Below are positions 23,141 to 35,433 of a stretch of 64,000 bases of DNA, one piece after another. Each line of letters begins with the position of its first letter. The first letter of the stretch is position 1. Origin of the DNA: Impatiens glandulifera (Eukaryota > Streptophyta > Magnoliopsida > Ericales > Balsaminaceae); assembly GCF_907164915.1 (NCBI RefSeq), contig NC_061867.1, positions 35,833,751 through 35,897,750 of the forward strand, in the 5' to 3' direction. The notes below the pieces were generated by a model. It ran no database searches and had not been told where the DNA came from. It worked only from the letters and a program-made list of their open reading frames with translations. A program made the position numbers and the translations under genes.

Positions 23141-24740
23141 TGAAATTTATCTTTTTCATGAACTTCAATTTTTAGCGATTAATTTTATGTATTCTTCATT
23201 TGAATGGTTTTTGATTCCTTGTTTTTTGTCTTCTATTTGATTGATGAGTTAAATTTATACCACTAATGGTTTGTTTAAGAAAAACCATGTACAATAAGTT
23301 AAGATAAATGTTTTTTTATATTGTAATTGAATTAAAACACGTGTGAATATATAATATATTAAGTCGGTAATTGCTTCAAACATAGATGCAATCCGTTGTG
23401 GTGTTTGGGGGAGCTTTGAAGGTTGACCCTTTGACTTTGGTTGTATTCAGAAAAGTGTGATAATGTTAAACCCAATGAGGGTAATAGTTTCAAAAGGACA
23501 ACCATTTTCTTTATATTGCTAACAACTTGCAAATTTTCTATTACTTCCACAATGGGTTCCCTTTTTCCTTTTAATTTATTGGGATTTGATTAGAATGTTG
23601 TGACTTTTTTGTACCCATATAATTCATTCATTTAATAATATTTAGATATAATGACAAAAATGTTTATAAACTAAACTAGTCAAAAATAAATTAAAAAATT
23701 GTTGTGACTTTCTTGGACCAATATTTATTCATTTAACAAATTTTTTTTTTTATATTTGTATTTATGTATGATAAAAAAGTTTATAATAAATATATATTTT
23801 TTAAATTATTAATTGTTATTCAGTCACCTAATCCACATAAGAATACATAAAACTAGAAATATCAAGCCATGTTTATATATATGACTGTTATTTTTTTTGT
23901 AGGTAGTATTAGGTAATTTTTTTTTTTTTAAATGTGGGAAAATGGAAGAATGGGAAATTCGACTATCCTTAATCAAATTTGTGTGTAATGAATGAAATCA
24001 TATAAGCCTCACAACGATGGCCTAAGTATATGTTAGTTGGATTGTGCGGTATGAATATTAAGTTATATTTTGTCACATAGTTGTGGACGGGCTCAAAAGA
24101 CTTAGACCCAACACCAAACAAAAATATTGGACACTCTTACGGTTAGAAGAGTTATAGAGGTTTGAACATAATTTAAGGAAAACATTTAGAAGAGTTACAA
24201 ATTATTGTAAAAAATGTAGGGGAGCATATTGAAGTTAGGGCAAAATATACATTATACATCTTAAAAATCCACTAAACAACTGGTATATTACATGCTTTAA
24301 AACATTTGGATACATGAAGATTAATAAGTAATAATTATTTTTTGGACTAGAGTACAACTCATGCGATTCTCACACTATGGACTATCTACTGACAAACTAC
24401 ATATTACTTGTAGATCGTGTTTTGAGAATGTCGGTTTATTATGATAAGAATGACCTTAATATTTCTGTGAGGGTTGATACAACCATTGGTCCTTTAAGGA
24501 GACTTAATTTCAGAATACAAATATTTACTTTTCATAAAACAAAATTTCAACCTGTATTAAGCAAATTTTGTAACTGCACCAAAGAGTGCAGAATTCCTGA
24601 TACATAGTTGACAACATGTCCAAGTTTGTATTTTCTCCAAGAAAGAACTTGTATGTAGTTTTATTTATTGCTCATAAAGATAAGAAATTAAAATAACACT
24701 TATTATTTACTGTTTGAATAGTTATACATGATAATTCAAA

Positions 24741-24832
<92 letters not shown>

Positions 24833-27575
24833 CATAACAAATAATAATTTAAATTTTAACAAAAATATCTATAGTAAAATCAAAATTGCAATGCAACTAT
24901 AAAAGACTAAACCGTTTATCCTTGCGATTTGCACAAATCTTTTTTAAAGTGTGACTAGCGGAAACGTTATCATATTATTTAAATAATTATATGATTAATT
25001 TTGTAAATTTATGTATCGATCTTTATTTTAAATAATATAGTTAACTTACTAATAATTAAATAATTTGAAATTAAGGTGATTCAGATTATAATAACAAAAA
25101 ATAATTAATAACAAAAAATAATTAATATACTGTTTTAAAAAAATAATGTCAAATAAATTCAATTATTGTGAAAATCATATAAAACATGTTGATAGTATAT
25201 AAATTAATATATGTTTTATATTATAATATATAATTAAATTTACATATTCAATTAAAAAATAAATATATTTAAATAAAAAATAAAAATAATTCAACATAAA
25301 ATATCTCACTATAATTATCATTACAATAACCTCGTTTTAAATATGATACATAACTTTTAAGGAGAATATAAAATTATAGATATCAATTTAAGTCTCTTTT
25401 ATCATAACAATATATTATTAATTTCATCCCCATCTAGACCTCCTACCCTTTCACTTATATAATTATTATTCTCTGTTTTTTTATTATAAATTTTTGTAAA
25501 TCTATATTGGACATATTCCATTAATAAAAAAAAAATCATCATATCTTATCATAACTTTAAATATCTTAGATCAACAAAAACACAACAAATACACTTTCAC
25601 TTAAAAAAATCCTCAATTTCATAAAATGGAAGAGGTCACACTAGACCAAAGCCGCAACTTAGATCAGGCTAAATATTAATATTAAATTAAATAATAGAAG
25701 TTTATGCATTATTTCAACATTAAATTTATCTATAACCCTTCTAAATTGCGTATCAAAAAGTCTAAACAAACACTCAAAAGTCAATTATAAGCTGAAGCTC
25801 GAGCAAAATGAAGTAATTATTAAATTGTAGACAGATAGGCCAAGGGAAAGTGGTGGTAGAATATTAATATCCTTTGGGCTAAGAAAGTCTAATAGAGTAT
25901 CCCATTTTACACTATAACTACTGCTATATTAAAAAAGAAAAAGAGAGAGAAAAATAAATAAAACTAAAACAGTGAGATTAAAATAAAAAAATTGATATAT
26001 TTTTTAAGAACCAATTCTTTGTCTATTCATATATTAAATAATTTTTTTCAAAATACTTACATTTTCATTCTTATTCCTGAAATACCCACATTTTTCTCTC
26101 TAAATTATTAATTAACCATTAATTACACATGATCTTTCACCCTAAATTTAATAATTACTCTATTTTATAAATATAAATATATAATTAAAATTAATAATAC
26201 ATATATTAAATAAAACTTATTAAATTAAATAATAAATAATATTATAAACTAAACTAAAATACATATCATTAACTTTAAATAAAATAAACCTTCAAATTAT
26301 TTGAAATATGAGTAGAGAAGGAATTGCCCTTTATTTTAATCTAAGCTGTAAAATTGGTTCTTTATATCCCATTTAAAATTTCTAAAATAAAAATGGAAAT
26401 AGACTAGCTTTCTATATTAAATAAATAATTTTAATATATATATAAATAAAAATATTAAAACTATATTTTTGCACAACTTTAAAATTTAACGTAGTTAATT
26501 AAATGTTATATATATATGTGAAGAAGTCCTTTATATTATATTTTTTTTTTTCAAATTTTAGTTTTATAAACTGTTTTATTTTCATTGTGTTTTATAACTT
26601 TTTTTTTAATTTTTGTTTTCTTATTTAATAATATTATTTTTTTAAATAATAATTTAATATTTTTTTGCTAAATAATAATAATAATTATTGTTTAACAAGA
26701 ATAATATTCTATTACAAGAAAATAAACACCTAAAATAACACTGTAATATATATAACACGGTACTAAATAGTGTGGATTTTATTAATTTAATTACTATATA
26801 TATTTATACAAATAGTTAATATTTTAAATATCAATAAAAGTGAAAAAACATTATATTTTAAAAAAATTGTTTTTTTGATTTTTATGTTTAGAATATTTTC
26901 TAAATAACTAGTACGTTTTTTTAAATGTGATAATAGTTATTGAGTTTCTGAAAATTATTATGTAAAAGAATTAATAAATAATTGTTAAATAAAAGAAATA
27001 GATTATTGTGTACAAATAACTTAACTTAATTTAATATGAAATATGTAATTTAAAAAAAATAATAGTTCAAATAAGCTCAAATTAAAAAAAAAGTTCTTAC
27101 AAAAGTTAAAATAAAAAAATAAAAAAGTTTAAAAAATAACCTGAATAATTAAATAAATCATGTTATAGCATCTTCATCACATTTGTTATTTTATTGTACA
27201 TGAAATATAATCCTTGTACGTATGCGTATTAAATCTTTAAATTAAAAATATATATATTTTAGATATTTTTGTTGATATATAAATATATAATTAGACATTA
27301 TTTATTTTAAAAAATAAGTTAATAATTAAAGTTAAGTTAGAGAGTAATTTTGAAAATTAGTATTTAATTTTTTTAAGGTTAAAGTAGATGAAGAATGACC
27401 TTCTTATATTTTTCTAACAAAATAATATACTTTTTAATTTTTTTTTTAATGAAAATGAAAATCTTGAAACACAAAATAAGCTTCTAGCACAAAAATGATT
27501 AATTAATTAATTAATATATAATTGAATTTAATGGTAAGTTATAATCATAGGGAAAGCATGGTTAATACACACTAA
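23141..27575. other. long AT-rich intergenic stretch
   Basis: Contains an (AT) run of about 83 bp (24747-24829) and many A/T homopolymers. The only larger ORF (24377-24607, 76 codons) shows no recognisable domain. No element ends, RNA genes or host genes could be supported. Confidence 0.6.
24747..24829. repeat. (AT)n microsatellite, about 83 bp
   Basis: Uninterrupted alternating AT. Similar runs lie at 17939-17974, 29471-29532 and 43936-44004. Confidence 0.95.
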
Positions 27576-28162
27576 GGCCTTGTTTTTTTTTTTTAAAAAA
27601 AAAAAATTGATAAATGACCTAATAATTGTTTTAATTGGGCAAATCGTCGACGCTTAATAAAAATTGCGCAAATAATCACTTCTTATTTTTCGGACAGAAA
27701 TATCTCCGTCTCGCGACGACACGGTTGTGTCTCGCGACAAAACGCTCGTCGCGCGAAGACACACTCGATGCATTAGGGTTCTGTCGCGTTACATGACAGG
27801 GATATTTTTATCCGAAAAATAGAAAGTGGTCATTTGCTCAATTTGTATTAGGCGCTGGTCATTTGCGCAATTAAGACAATTATCAGGGTCATTTAATCAA
27901 ATTTCCCGTTCTCTTTGGGTTATTTTAAAAATTCAAACAAAATTAATTTTTCAATTAATCACTTCTCAATAATCACATCATTCATTTCATTAACCAAAAT
28001 ACTAAAATACCTTTATTTTAAATTATTTTTATTTTAATTATATATATCAATACCCTTTAAGTTTTTTTTTACTAAAAATAATCATTATCTCCTCAAAATC
28101 ATCAATAATCATTATTTTTTTCTCCCTCCAGATTTATAAAAAATCCTATTCCGAACAAGGCC
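27576..28162. mobile_element. Tourist-like (PIF/Harbinger-type) MITE carrying a second MITE
   Basis: Terminal inverted repeat GGCCTTGTT...AACAAGGCC with TAA on both sides (27573-27575 and 28163-28165), the 3-bp target duplication of PIF/Harbinger elements. The right part (27908-28162) is the MITE body and the left part has been displaced by the insertion at 27601-27907. It has no coding capacity. Related to the degenerate copy at 22867-23140. Confidence 0.8.
27601..27907. mobile_element. foldback MITE with arms of about 100 bp, nested in the Tourist-like MITE
   Basis: The left arm (27601-27705) and right arm (27803-27907) are inverted copies with about 85 percent agreement; shared blocks include AATTGTTTTAATTG (AATTGTCTTAATTG on the other arm) and the AATGACC motifs. 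The centre (27705-27803) is GC-rich with CTCGCGAC repeats. The class is uncertain (long-arm MITE, possibly Mutator-like); no clear target duplication. Confidence 0.75.
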
Positions 28163-29100
28163 TAAATCTTTCTACCATATTACGGTAGGTACATGTGTAG
28201 AGACACATCTCCTTTAAACATATTTATCGTTTCCATATTGTACTAAAGAGTATTGTCTTCGATACAACATGACAAAATACCCGAATTTGGAAGCTTACAT
28301 GGAGTTGAAAAACATTCCTTAATTTTAGGTAAACTTTTTGAATGCCTGAATCCGAGCTTTAAGGTTCTACACGAAAATTCTAAATTTTCACAAAAAACTT
28401 GAAACTTTAATGACGGATTTTTCTTCGGGCTTGAGAATGGATCTCTTGTATTCGGTTTGTTCAGAGAAGGTTATTTATAGCCTCCCAAGGTTGGTTTGTG
28501 AAGAAAGTGGATCGGATTTGGTTAAACAATCGTTGATGGCATTTTGATTATTCTCTTGTATATGTATCAATGATGCTCACAGTGTAAGAGAAATGATTAC
28601 CGAAGTAGGGTGATCATTTCACCTTTTGAATGAAGTTAAAAAGTGGAGAAACAACAAAGTTTCATCTTTGAAAAATCAAATATGGTTGCGGATGTTTATC
28701 CGTTTGTCGTCATAAAGAAGACAAAGATGTAAGGTGAAACGACACCGTTTTGAGCGTCCGCGTTTGAGCGTTGAAGGAGGGAAAAACGACGACGTTTTAG
28801 GCATGCGCGTGGACGTTGGGAATTTCGTCTACGTTCCTTCAGCGCTCGGGCGTTCCGTCTGCGTTGGAGGAGACGACGTTGGAGCGACCGTTTCGTGATC
28901 CGCTGCTTCGCGAACGCGTCATCCTCTATTATAGCGAGTGACGCAGTGTGTTTTCAGGCGTTGGATGATGATTCAACGCTCATCCGAAGACTGTGGTTTC
29001 TGTTGCAGCATTTCTTTCGAGTTTCGGCCAAACAGGATCACAAGCGATTTTCAGCCTGAAGCTTATTTGGAATTGATTTTTTCAATCATTTTTTCGTCAT
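28163..29100 (-). other. GC-rich island with TATA box, probable LTR fragment
   Basis: 28700-29050 is far richer in GC than its surroundings and full of ACGACG/CGTCGT motifs. On the minus strand it is followed by a TATA-box-like TATAAATA near 28470 and a leader-like region without ORF. This arrangement (CG-rich U3, TATA, non-coding leader) looks like an LTR or a promoter, but no second LTR, primer site or gene was found, so the identity is open. Confidence 0.35.
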
Positions 29101-29466
29101 TTTCAATTTAAAAAATAATTTTAATAAATATGACATATATTTTGTCAATTTATTTATTATATTTTTTTTTTTATATTTTTGAGTTTAATAAATAACTTAT
29201 TTGGGATAAAATAAATACAACATTTATCTTAAATTATTTATTTTTAATTCTCCTTAAGTTTATTAAAATTAATTTGACATAAAATAGTACAACATTTATC
29301 CAAAATTACTCGGTCATTATCCTTAATTAATTATAATTTAATTATCACAATAATTAATCTAATTAATTATTTAATCATCTTTTGGCTTTAGTTTTAACTA
29401 TTTTGAATTTTTTTATTTAAAATAATTTATTTAAAATTTATAATTTAGGTATATAAAATTTTAGTG

Positions 29467-29536
<70 letters not shown>

Positions 29537-30950
29537 TTTATTTGAAAAAACATTACTTCGCGTATGAAATTCTTTGTACATAAAGTCCATTGAAAGAATT
29601 AGTTTACGAAAACAAAAAGCATAGCAGTCTACCATATTTAATTTTATAGTTATTGGAGACATCAAACTTTGAGCCAAAATTCTTGAGAATTTAAAAATGA
29701 TTGCGTTTCTCCTACTCAATTGAAATTAGTTTCTAGCTTGTATTACATACAACAGTGTGAGGGGTAATTGTTCAATTCCTAATGTTAGTTTAAAAACTTA
29801 AATATAGGAATTAAATTCTAATGGAATTATAAATAATGTATTTATTAATTTTTGAATTTTGGTCAAATTAGATAATAATTCAAATTTCGATCAAACAGAC
29901 CATGTCCCATTTTTCACATAGCCCATATTCCCTTCAGACCTTCCCCTCCCGATTTTTCAGTCGTATCTTTCATTTTTCCCAATCTTTTTTTTCTTCTCTT
30001 CTCCTTAACCTGAATATTTTCATTTCTTCATTCTTACTAAATCTCAAAGACACATCATGATCAAATAATCGAAAGATTATATACAGTGTAACAGATGTGA
30101 GCCTTAACAGTTAGACGATTTGAAGGACTATGGTTGCTTTGTGATTTCTGCAAGAATCTCTCACTAGCGACGACGATCTCTCATTGGCGGCGACGATCTC
30201 TCACTGGCGGCGGCGAGCTCAGATGGTGCTGAAGTAGAAAACCTCATCCAATCTTCAACATCAGATACCTTCCATATATCTCTTCAACGCCCATTGGAAA
30301 CACTTCTATTTTTTTTTTTTGGATTTGGATGCGTTTAAAAACTAAACTTACTAATTTACAGATTCAAATATTTATTTATGTTCTGGATCTAGATAAGTTT
30401 CTATATCTAGATGCATTTAGAAACTAAATTGTACAGATTCAAATATTTATTTATGTTCTGTATATAGATAAATTTATGTATCTGGATCTAGAATCTAAAA
30501 CATAATTATTAGACAAGTATTGACTATCTAATAATTACAAGAGCAGCAAGATATCAACCACACCTTAAACAAGTATTGCATACTCTACCCAGATTTAAGT
30601 TTAATCACATGTGATACTGAAACAACACACACACGAAAGAGTTGCAACAAGAAATTACTGGATTATGAAACATAACCCTCTAGTAAACTGTTCTTGTAGA
30701 AACCCAGGGTGAATCCAACACCCTAAAATTATTGTGTTGTGAACTAAAAGTATAATATATACATATCACTGTAAACATGTCTTCCTATTTTAGTGGGCTT
30801 ATTTTAATATTCATTCCTTTATTCATGATGTATTAGTATGACTTGTCTAGAAAAAAAGAAATACCATAGTGTTTATTCTTATGTGGATGTAGTTTCACTA
30901 AATATTTGTTAATATTAGTAAGACTTATTATTAGGATCAAATGCTACCAA
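29101..30950. other. AT-rich stretch with small tandem repeats
   Basis: Contains a (TA) run at 29471-29532. A pyrimidine-rich patch at 29940-30030 is followed by three 21-bp units (ATCTCTCACTGGCGGCGACG type) at about 30155-30215, and a 75-bp direct duplication starts at 30361 and 30436. Just inside the right edge, on the minus strand, TTGGTAGCATTTGATCC (30950-30934) may be the primer site following LTR copy B. No gene supported. Confidence 0.5.
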
Positions 30951-31779
30951 TAGAGACTAGGGTCTGACTAATGTTAACAATTTATGATAAACGATTCGAT
31001 AATAATTTTGTGAGGGACTAATATCTGTTTATATTCTTCACAAATCCTTCGAACTCTTGAAACAGTTTCAAGTGCGGAAGTGTTTGTCGGATTTGAAGCT
31101 TTGAACCGATAGAAGATGAATGATAGAAACTAAAGAACACAATGAGTTGTTTATGGATGTTCAGAGAACACCCTCCCATGTCACCCCTTCTTCCACAACC
31201 AGAAGGATATCCACTAAATACTTTGAATCAAATACAACTTACTAAACTAGCTAACTCTCTATTGAACAGAACAACCTCTGTTCAACTTACAATATTCTCA
31301 ACAATATTTTCACAGCTAGACAGTAAGTGAATCTTTCTCTCTTGAACTTGAAGAATGTAAGAAATCGATAAGTGCAAAAGTAAGCTTGTGAATTGAGTAA
31401 CTAGTGATTCGTCCGTTGTCCTTGAGCATCTATTTGTAGTAGAAGAACACCAACGATCGAATCTTCTTCATGGACACATGGCAAATGTCCATTGGAAGGC
31501 CTCCCATAGTATTAAAAATCAGCAGACTTTGAACAAATGGATCGTGGCCGTACCGATCTGGTAGTGCGCCGAATATCCTCATGATATTGTCTTGTACTGG
31601 ACAAACCATTGGAAGGACATTTGCATACGTTTCATTCATTTGATACAATTAGCTGGTTTGTTAAACTTCACAGAAGTGAGTGGAGCAGGAGTAGCAGACA
31701 ACTAGTTGATCGTGGTTAGACGTACACTTTCTTCAAACGACTACTGAAGCAAGACATTATACGTGCTATATTAGACCAA

Positions 31780-32340
31780 GTCTAAGGGAGTTTAACGTCC
31801 TCGTCTAACTACGTGTCCCATTAGACCAAGTCTAATGGAGTTAGACGTCCTCGTCTAACTACGCATCTTATTAGACTACCAAGTCTAATGGAGTTAGACG
31901 TCCTCGTCTAACTATGCATCCTATTAGACTACCAAGTCTAATAGAGTTAAACGTCCTCGTCTAACTACGCATCCCATTAGACTACCAAGTCTGATGGAGT
32001 TAGACGTCCTCGTCTAACTACGCATCCCATTGGACTACCAAGTCTAATAGAGTTAGACGTCCTCGTCTAACTACGCATCCCATTAGACTATCAAGTCTAA
32101 TGGAGTTAGACGTCCTCGTCTAACTATGAATCCCATTAGACCAAGTCTAATGGAGTTAGACTACCACGTCTAACTTCACATTCCATTAGACCACAAAGTC
32201 TAATGGAGTTAGACTACCATGTCTAACTTCGCATTCCATTAGACAAAGTTTAATGGAGTTAGACTACCATGTCTAACTTCGCAATCTATTAGACCAAGTC
32301 TAATGGAGTTAGACTACCACGTCTAACTTCGTCTAATTAG
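31780..32340 (-). repeat. array of 53-bp palindrome units, LTR copy B
   Basis: CGTCCTCGTCTAACT begins at 31846, 31899, 31952, 32005, 32058 and 32111, exactly 53 bp apart; four further units of about 50 bp follow with TACCACGTCTAAC instead. Each unit holds CCATTAGACtaccaaGTCT-type and GTTAGACgtcctcGTCTAAC-type palindromes. Confidence 0.9.
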
Positions 32341-32769
32341 CCTACTTAGACCACGTCTAAGTTAGCATAATCTAATGCACCTGCACAAAACCAAATAGAC
32401 AATTTAGCTTTATTCACAACTATGTTTTAATCACAAATCATCAAAATAATGTCGGCATAGAATCATTTTATTCTTTATTTTAGTCAAAATAATTTGACCC
32501 AACAATTTCCCCATTTTTGATGATGTTAAAACTTAGTTAAAATAGATTCAATTGATAAATTACAAAGATAGTAGTCAACAATGATACATCAAAAGGTCAT
32601 ATATTTATATTATCAAAAGATCTGGGGGAGTCAAACATTTTAAACAAAAGTATCCAACAACTGCAAAAAGATTGGATTTTTCCTATCCCTTTCTACAATT
32701 AATTCCTCTTGGGCCTAAGGCCACTTCTTTCCCCCCTTTTAACATCATCGAGAGCGATAGAGACCTAAA

Positions 32770-33529
32770 CCATTTTTTCGGCCAAATGAGTCTTCCGATT
32801 TCTTCTTTTTAGCTTAATCCTTCCTACCCTGAGAACGTAGTCGAGAAGTCTTTGGTTGTTCAAGACTCTAGAGGACTTAATGAGGACCCATATCCTACAT
32901 TTGAGAGAAGAGACAGAAGGAACATACTGAGTTGGGCGGCATAACTAGAAGGTCTCCTTTCAGGAGAGATCATTTCCACCAAGTTTTTGAAAATAATTTT
33001 CGACCAGCTGATTGCAGTTCTATTGGTGATAGCGATCATTATCTCGAAGACCGTCTTCAAGTATGAGTTGGAGAAGCCCTTAGCCAAAAGGGATTTAGAG
33101 ATGATATCATTGAGGAGAAAAAAACTCAACTTTCAGAGTAGATTTTGGTCCGTGAGAACAGATAGAAACAATATGCCCATCAATAGATGTATCTAAGAAG
33201 ACAAGCTTCATCTTAGATAATATCTCATCATAAGAAGGAAGGAATTCAGACAATCCCTTCGAAGGGAGATTGAAGAATCGATCAAAAGATTCTTCATAAA
33301 AACCGACATGTTCTTCAAAAAGTTTTTCCACGACAAGCCTATTGTCGTAGAACCTTCCGTACTTAAAGTATTGACGAACCTCAAGTTTGTGCATTACGAT
33401 AGGAGCCCCAAGAAACTTTTCAAGGCCCGAAGCTTTAAGAGATTTGAACATGGTGACCATTTCAGGAATGACCAAAGTGGACACAGAATCAAAGTCCACT
33501 TAAAGAGTGAATGGAGCGAGAGAATCCAT
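32770..33529 (-). pseudogene. LTR-encoded ORF, copy B
   Basis: Equivalent of the ORF at 8502-9269. The ATG is at 33529-33527, with a stop at codon 10 (33502-33500) where copy A has a CAA. The frame then continues to about 33107, shifts to the frame open at 33129-32860, and shifts again near 32890. Shared blocks are MVTMFKSLKASGLEKFLGAP, KYGRFYDNRLVV, LLNDIISKSLLAKGFSNSY and TVFEIMIAIT. The lesions differ from those of copy A, so the two copies decayed independently from an intact ancestor. Confidence 0.65.
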
Positions 33530-33636
33530 TTCGATGAACTGTTTTGAGAATTGGGGGTTTAGATTTCTAAGAGACACAAGAGGATTTCTTAGAGAGAGAA
33601 TGCAAAGATGCACATGAAATATATTAAATCCCGTTA

Positions 33637-33644
33637 CTTTTATA
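33637..33644 (-). promoter_or_regulatory. TATA box in giant LTR copy B
   Basis: TATAAAAG on the minus strand, about 115 bp before the ORF start and matching the position in copy A. Confidence 0.55.
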
Positions 33645-34283
33645 GATAGAGACTATCTTATGATCATCAAAGTTATATAGAAAATAAATCGTCAAAAATG
33701 TAGAAATCTATTCCCAAGAGACTCATCATTTAAAATATGCAGCATTTAAGGATAATCATGAAATTTTGTCATTAATGTAAGGCGTGAAGTAGAGGGACAT
33801 CATAAATTTTAGTCATATTTTTAATATTGAAAGACACGTGTCTTCAAGTTATTAGATAAATGACTGTTCAATTTTTGGCGGGAATAGTACATAGACAAAT
33901 AATGTAACAGTGGACAGCTGTCCCATTCGCCTGAAGATGAGAAGTATAAGGACATACGTAGTTAGACGTCTGATTTAATGTCCACATTCTTTGTCTCTAA
34001 GTTGGATAGGCATCTAATAGCGCTTGTCTTACAGATGTATGGACGTCTATAAGACGCGCACGTCTAATTACGCTTGAACACCACGTGTTAGACGAGTGTC
34101 TAGTTAGATGTGAGAGTCTAACTACGCTTGTCTTAATAACGTCTACACGTCTATTAAACTCAGACGTCTAATTTACGTAGGTTATAAACCAAGACAATTA
34201 TCCAACCTGGAAGCACAGACTGCGTAAGAAAATATGCGTTTAAGTAGGTATATTCTTTAAACGACTGATCTATTAGACCGATT

Positions 34284-34365
34284 GAGACCTCCGTCTACAT
34301 ATGTCTGTCCAGTTACTTTTAAACAATAAATTCCCTCTTGAGACCTCCGTCTACATATGTCTGTC
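34284..34365. repeat. 56-bp tandem duplication at the start of LTR copy B
   Basis: GAGACCTCCGTCTACATATG occurs at 34284 and 34340. The LTR start, with a purine-tract-like AAGAGGGAA on the minus strand, lies between them. The first 45 bp of the LTR are therefore present on both sides of the expected polypurine tract. Confidence 0.8.
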
Positions 34366-34379
34366 TGATCAAATAGTTT

Positions 34380-35000
34380 GTTTAGGACAAATAATTATTA
34401 ATCCAATTGAATGTCAATCTAGTGCATATAAACCTTATTTAATTTTATTTATTTTGCAGAACATGGTAAACTTATTATTAATGGATGATAACAATTTAGT
34501 ACAAGTAAAAAAAAGATGATTACTTCTTGATGTGATAACTCAGACGACTATTGCAATTGTGGATTGGTTATAAGGACAACCTATACCAAGAGTTCCACAA
34601 TACGACATTGAGGAAAATAATGCATTAAGAAAAATATTGTTAAGAAGATTATATGGAGAAAAAGACAAGACTTGTTTTGACTTATTATGATTCACAAAAC
34701 ATAGTTTCACTATTTTTTTTGTGAATTGTTGCATGAAAAAGGTTTACATGATAGTAGTAATGTGATTGTTGAAGAATCTTTAGCCATGTTCTTACTTGTA
34801 CTAGGACATGGTGTAAAACTTTGGGTACTTGGAGGTATCTATATTCGTTTATAAGAGACAATTAATAGGCACTTTCTTGAAGTACTACGCTAGGTTCTCA
34901 GTTTAAGTAAGGATTTTATAAGTTTACCTAATCAAGTTGAGAATGTTGATGAGAATGATCATAAATGAAGGATGTTCAAGCTTATTACCAAAATTAAGTT
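34380..35000 (+). pseudogene. PIF/Harbinger (HARBI1-like) transposase, N-terminal fragment
   Basis: A polypyrimidine run ending TTTTGCAG at about 34451-34460 looks like a splice acceptor. The following sequence, in shifting frames, encodes LLRRLYGEKDKTCFD and then SNVIVEESLAMFLLVLGHGV (about 34758-34815), NRHFLEVLR (about 34866-34890) and LSKDFISLPNQVEN (about 34900-34945). This is the helix-turn-helix-like N-terminal domain (DUF8040) of plant HARBI1-type nucleases. The catalytic DDE part is missing. Numerous stops. Confidence 0.75.
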
Positions 35001-35433
35001 ATGTATGTTATAATTTATTTAAGTTCAAGGTTGAGTGACACTTTTTTTTATCATTTATTTATCTATGTTATGGAAATAAAATAATTATATATAAAGAATA
35101 ATCCTTAATTATACAAACGATCATCACAAACGATACGATCGCCACGAATGGCATGATCGGTAGCTCCGCGGAATCTCCGGTTGGATCATTCACAAGTGCC
35201 TCTAGGGTTTCAACTGTACTGATCGCGCACTGCGATAAATGCCACTATTTGTCAGATCTCTCACTTATAGCCAACTCTGGTCACACTCTTGGTCGACATC
35301 AGAAAACATTCTCGATTTTCTATTGTGCAGAAATTCAATATACTGTAGAATATTACCGATATTGATTTCTTGTTTGTTGCTTCGCTAATTAGGAATTCGT
35401 CTGCTTTTGCCACTTCGAATCAACATCAGGAAA

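Larger units (their letters stand above)
30951..34328 (-). repeat. copia-2-family giant LTR, copy B (inverted, about 3.4 kb)
   Basis: Read on the minus strand it matches 7674-11200 from TATTGTTTAAAAG to CTAGTCTCTA: U3-like part, TATA box (33644-33637), the LTR ORF (33529-32770), a palindrome array (32340-31780) and the conserved 3' segment. A primer-site-like sequence follows it, then unrelated DNA, so it is either a solo LTR or a 5' LTR whose body is lost. No target duplication was established. Confidence 0.8.

Noticed and set aside
24377..24607. Possible small gene of 76 codons
   Set aside because: No domain, no splice or promoter context, and a length expected by chance in this amount of sequence.
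31780..32340. CRISPR-like or satellite array
   Set aside because: Units are uniform 53-bp palindromic repeats within an LTR; no variable spacers.
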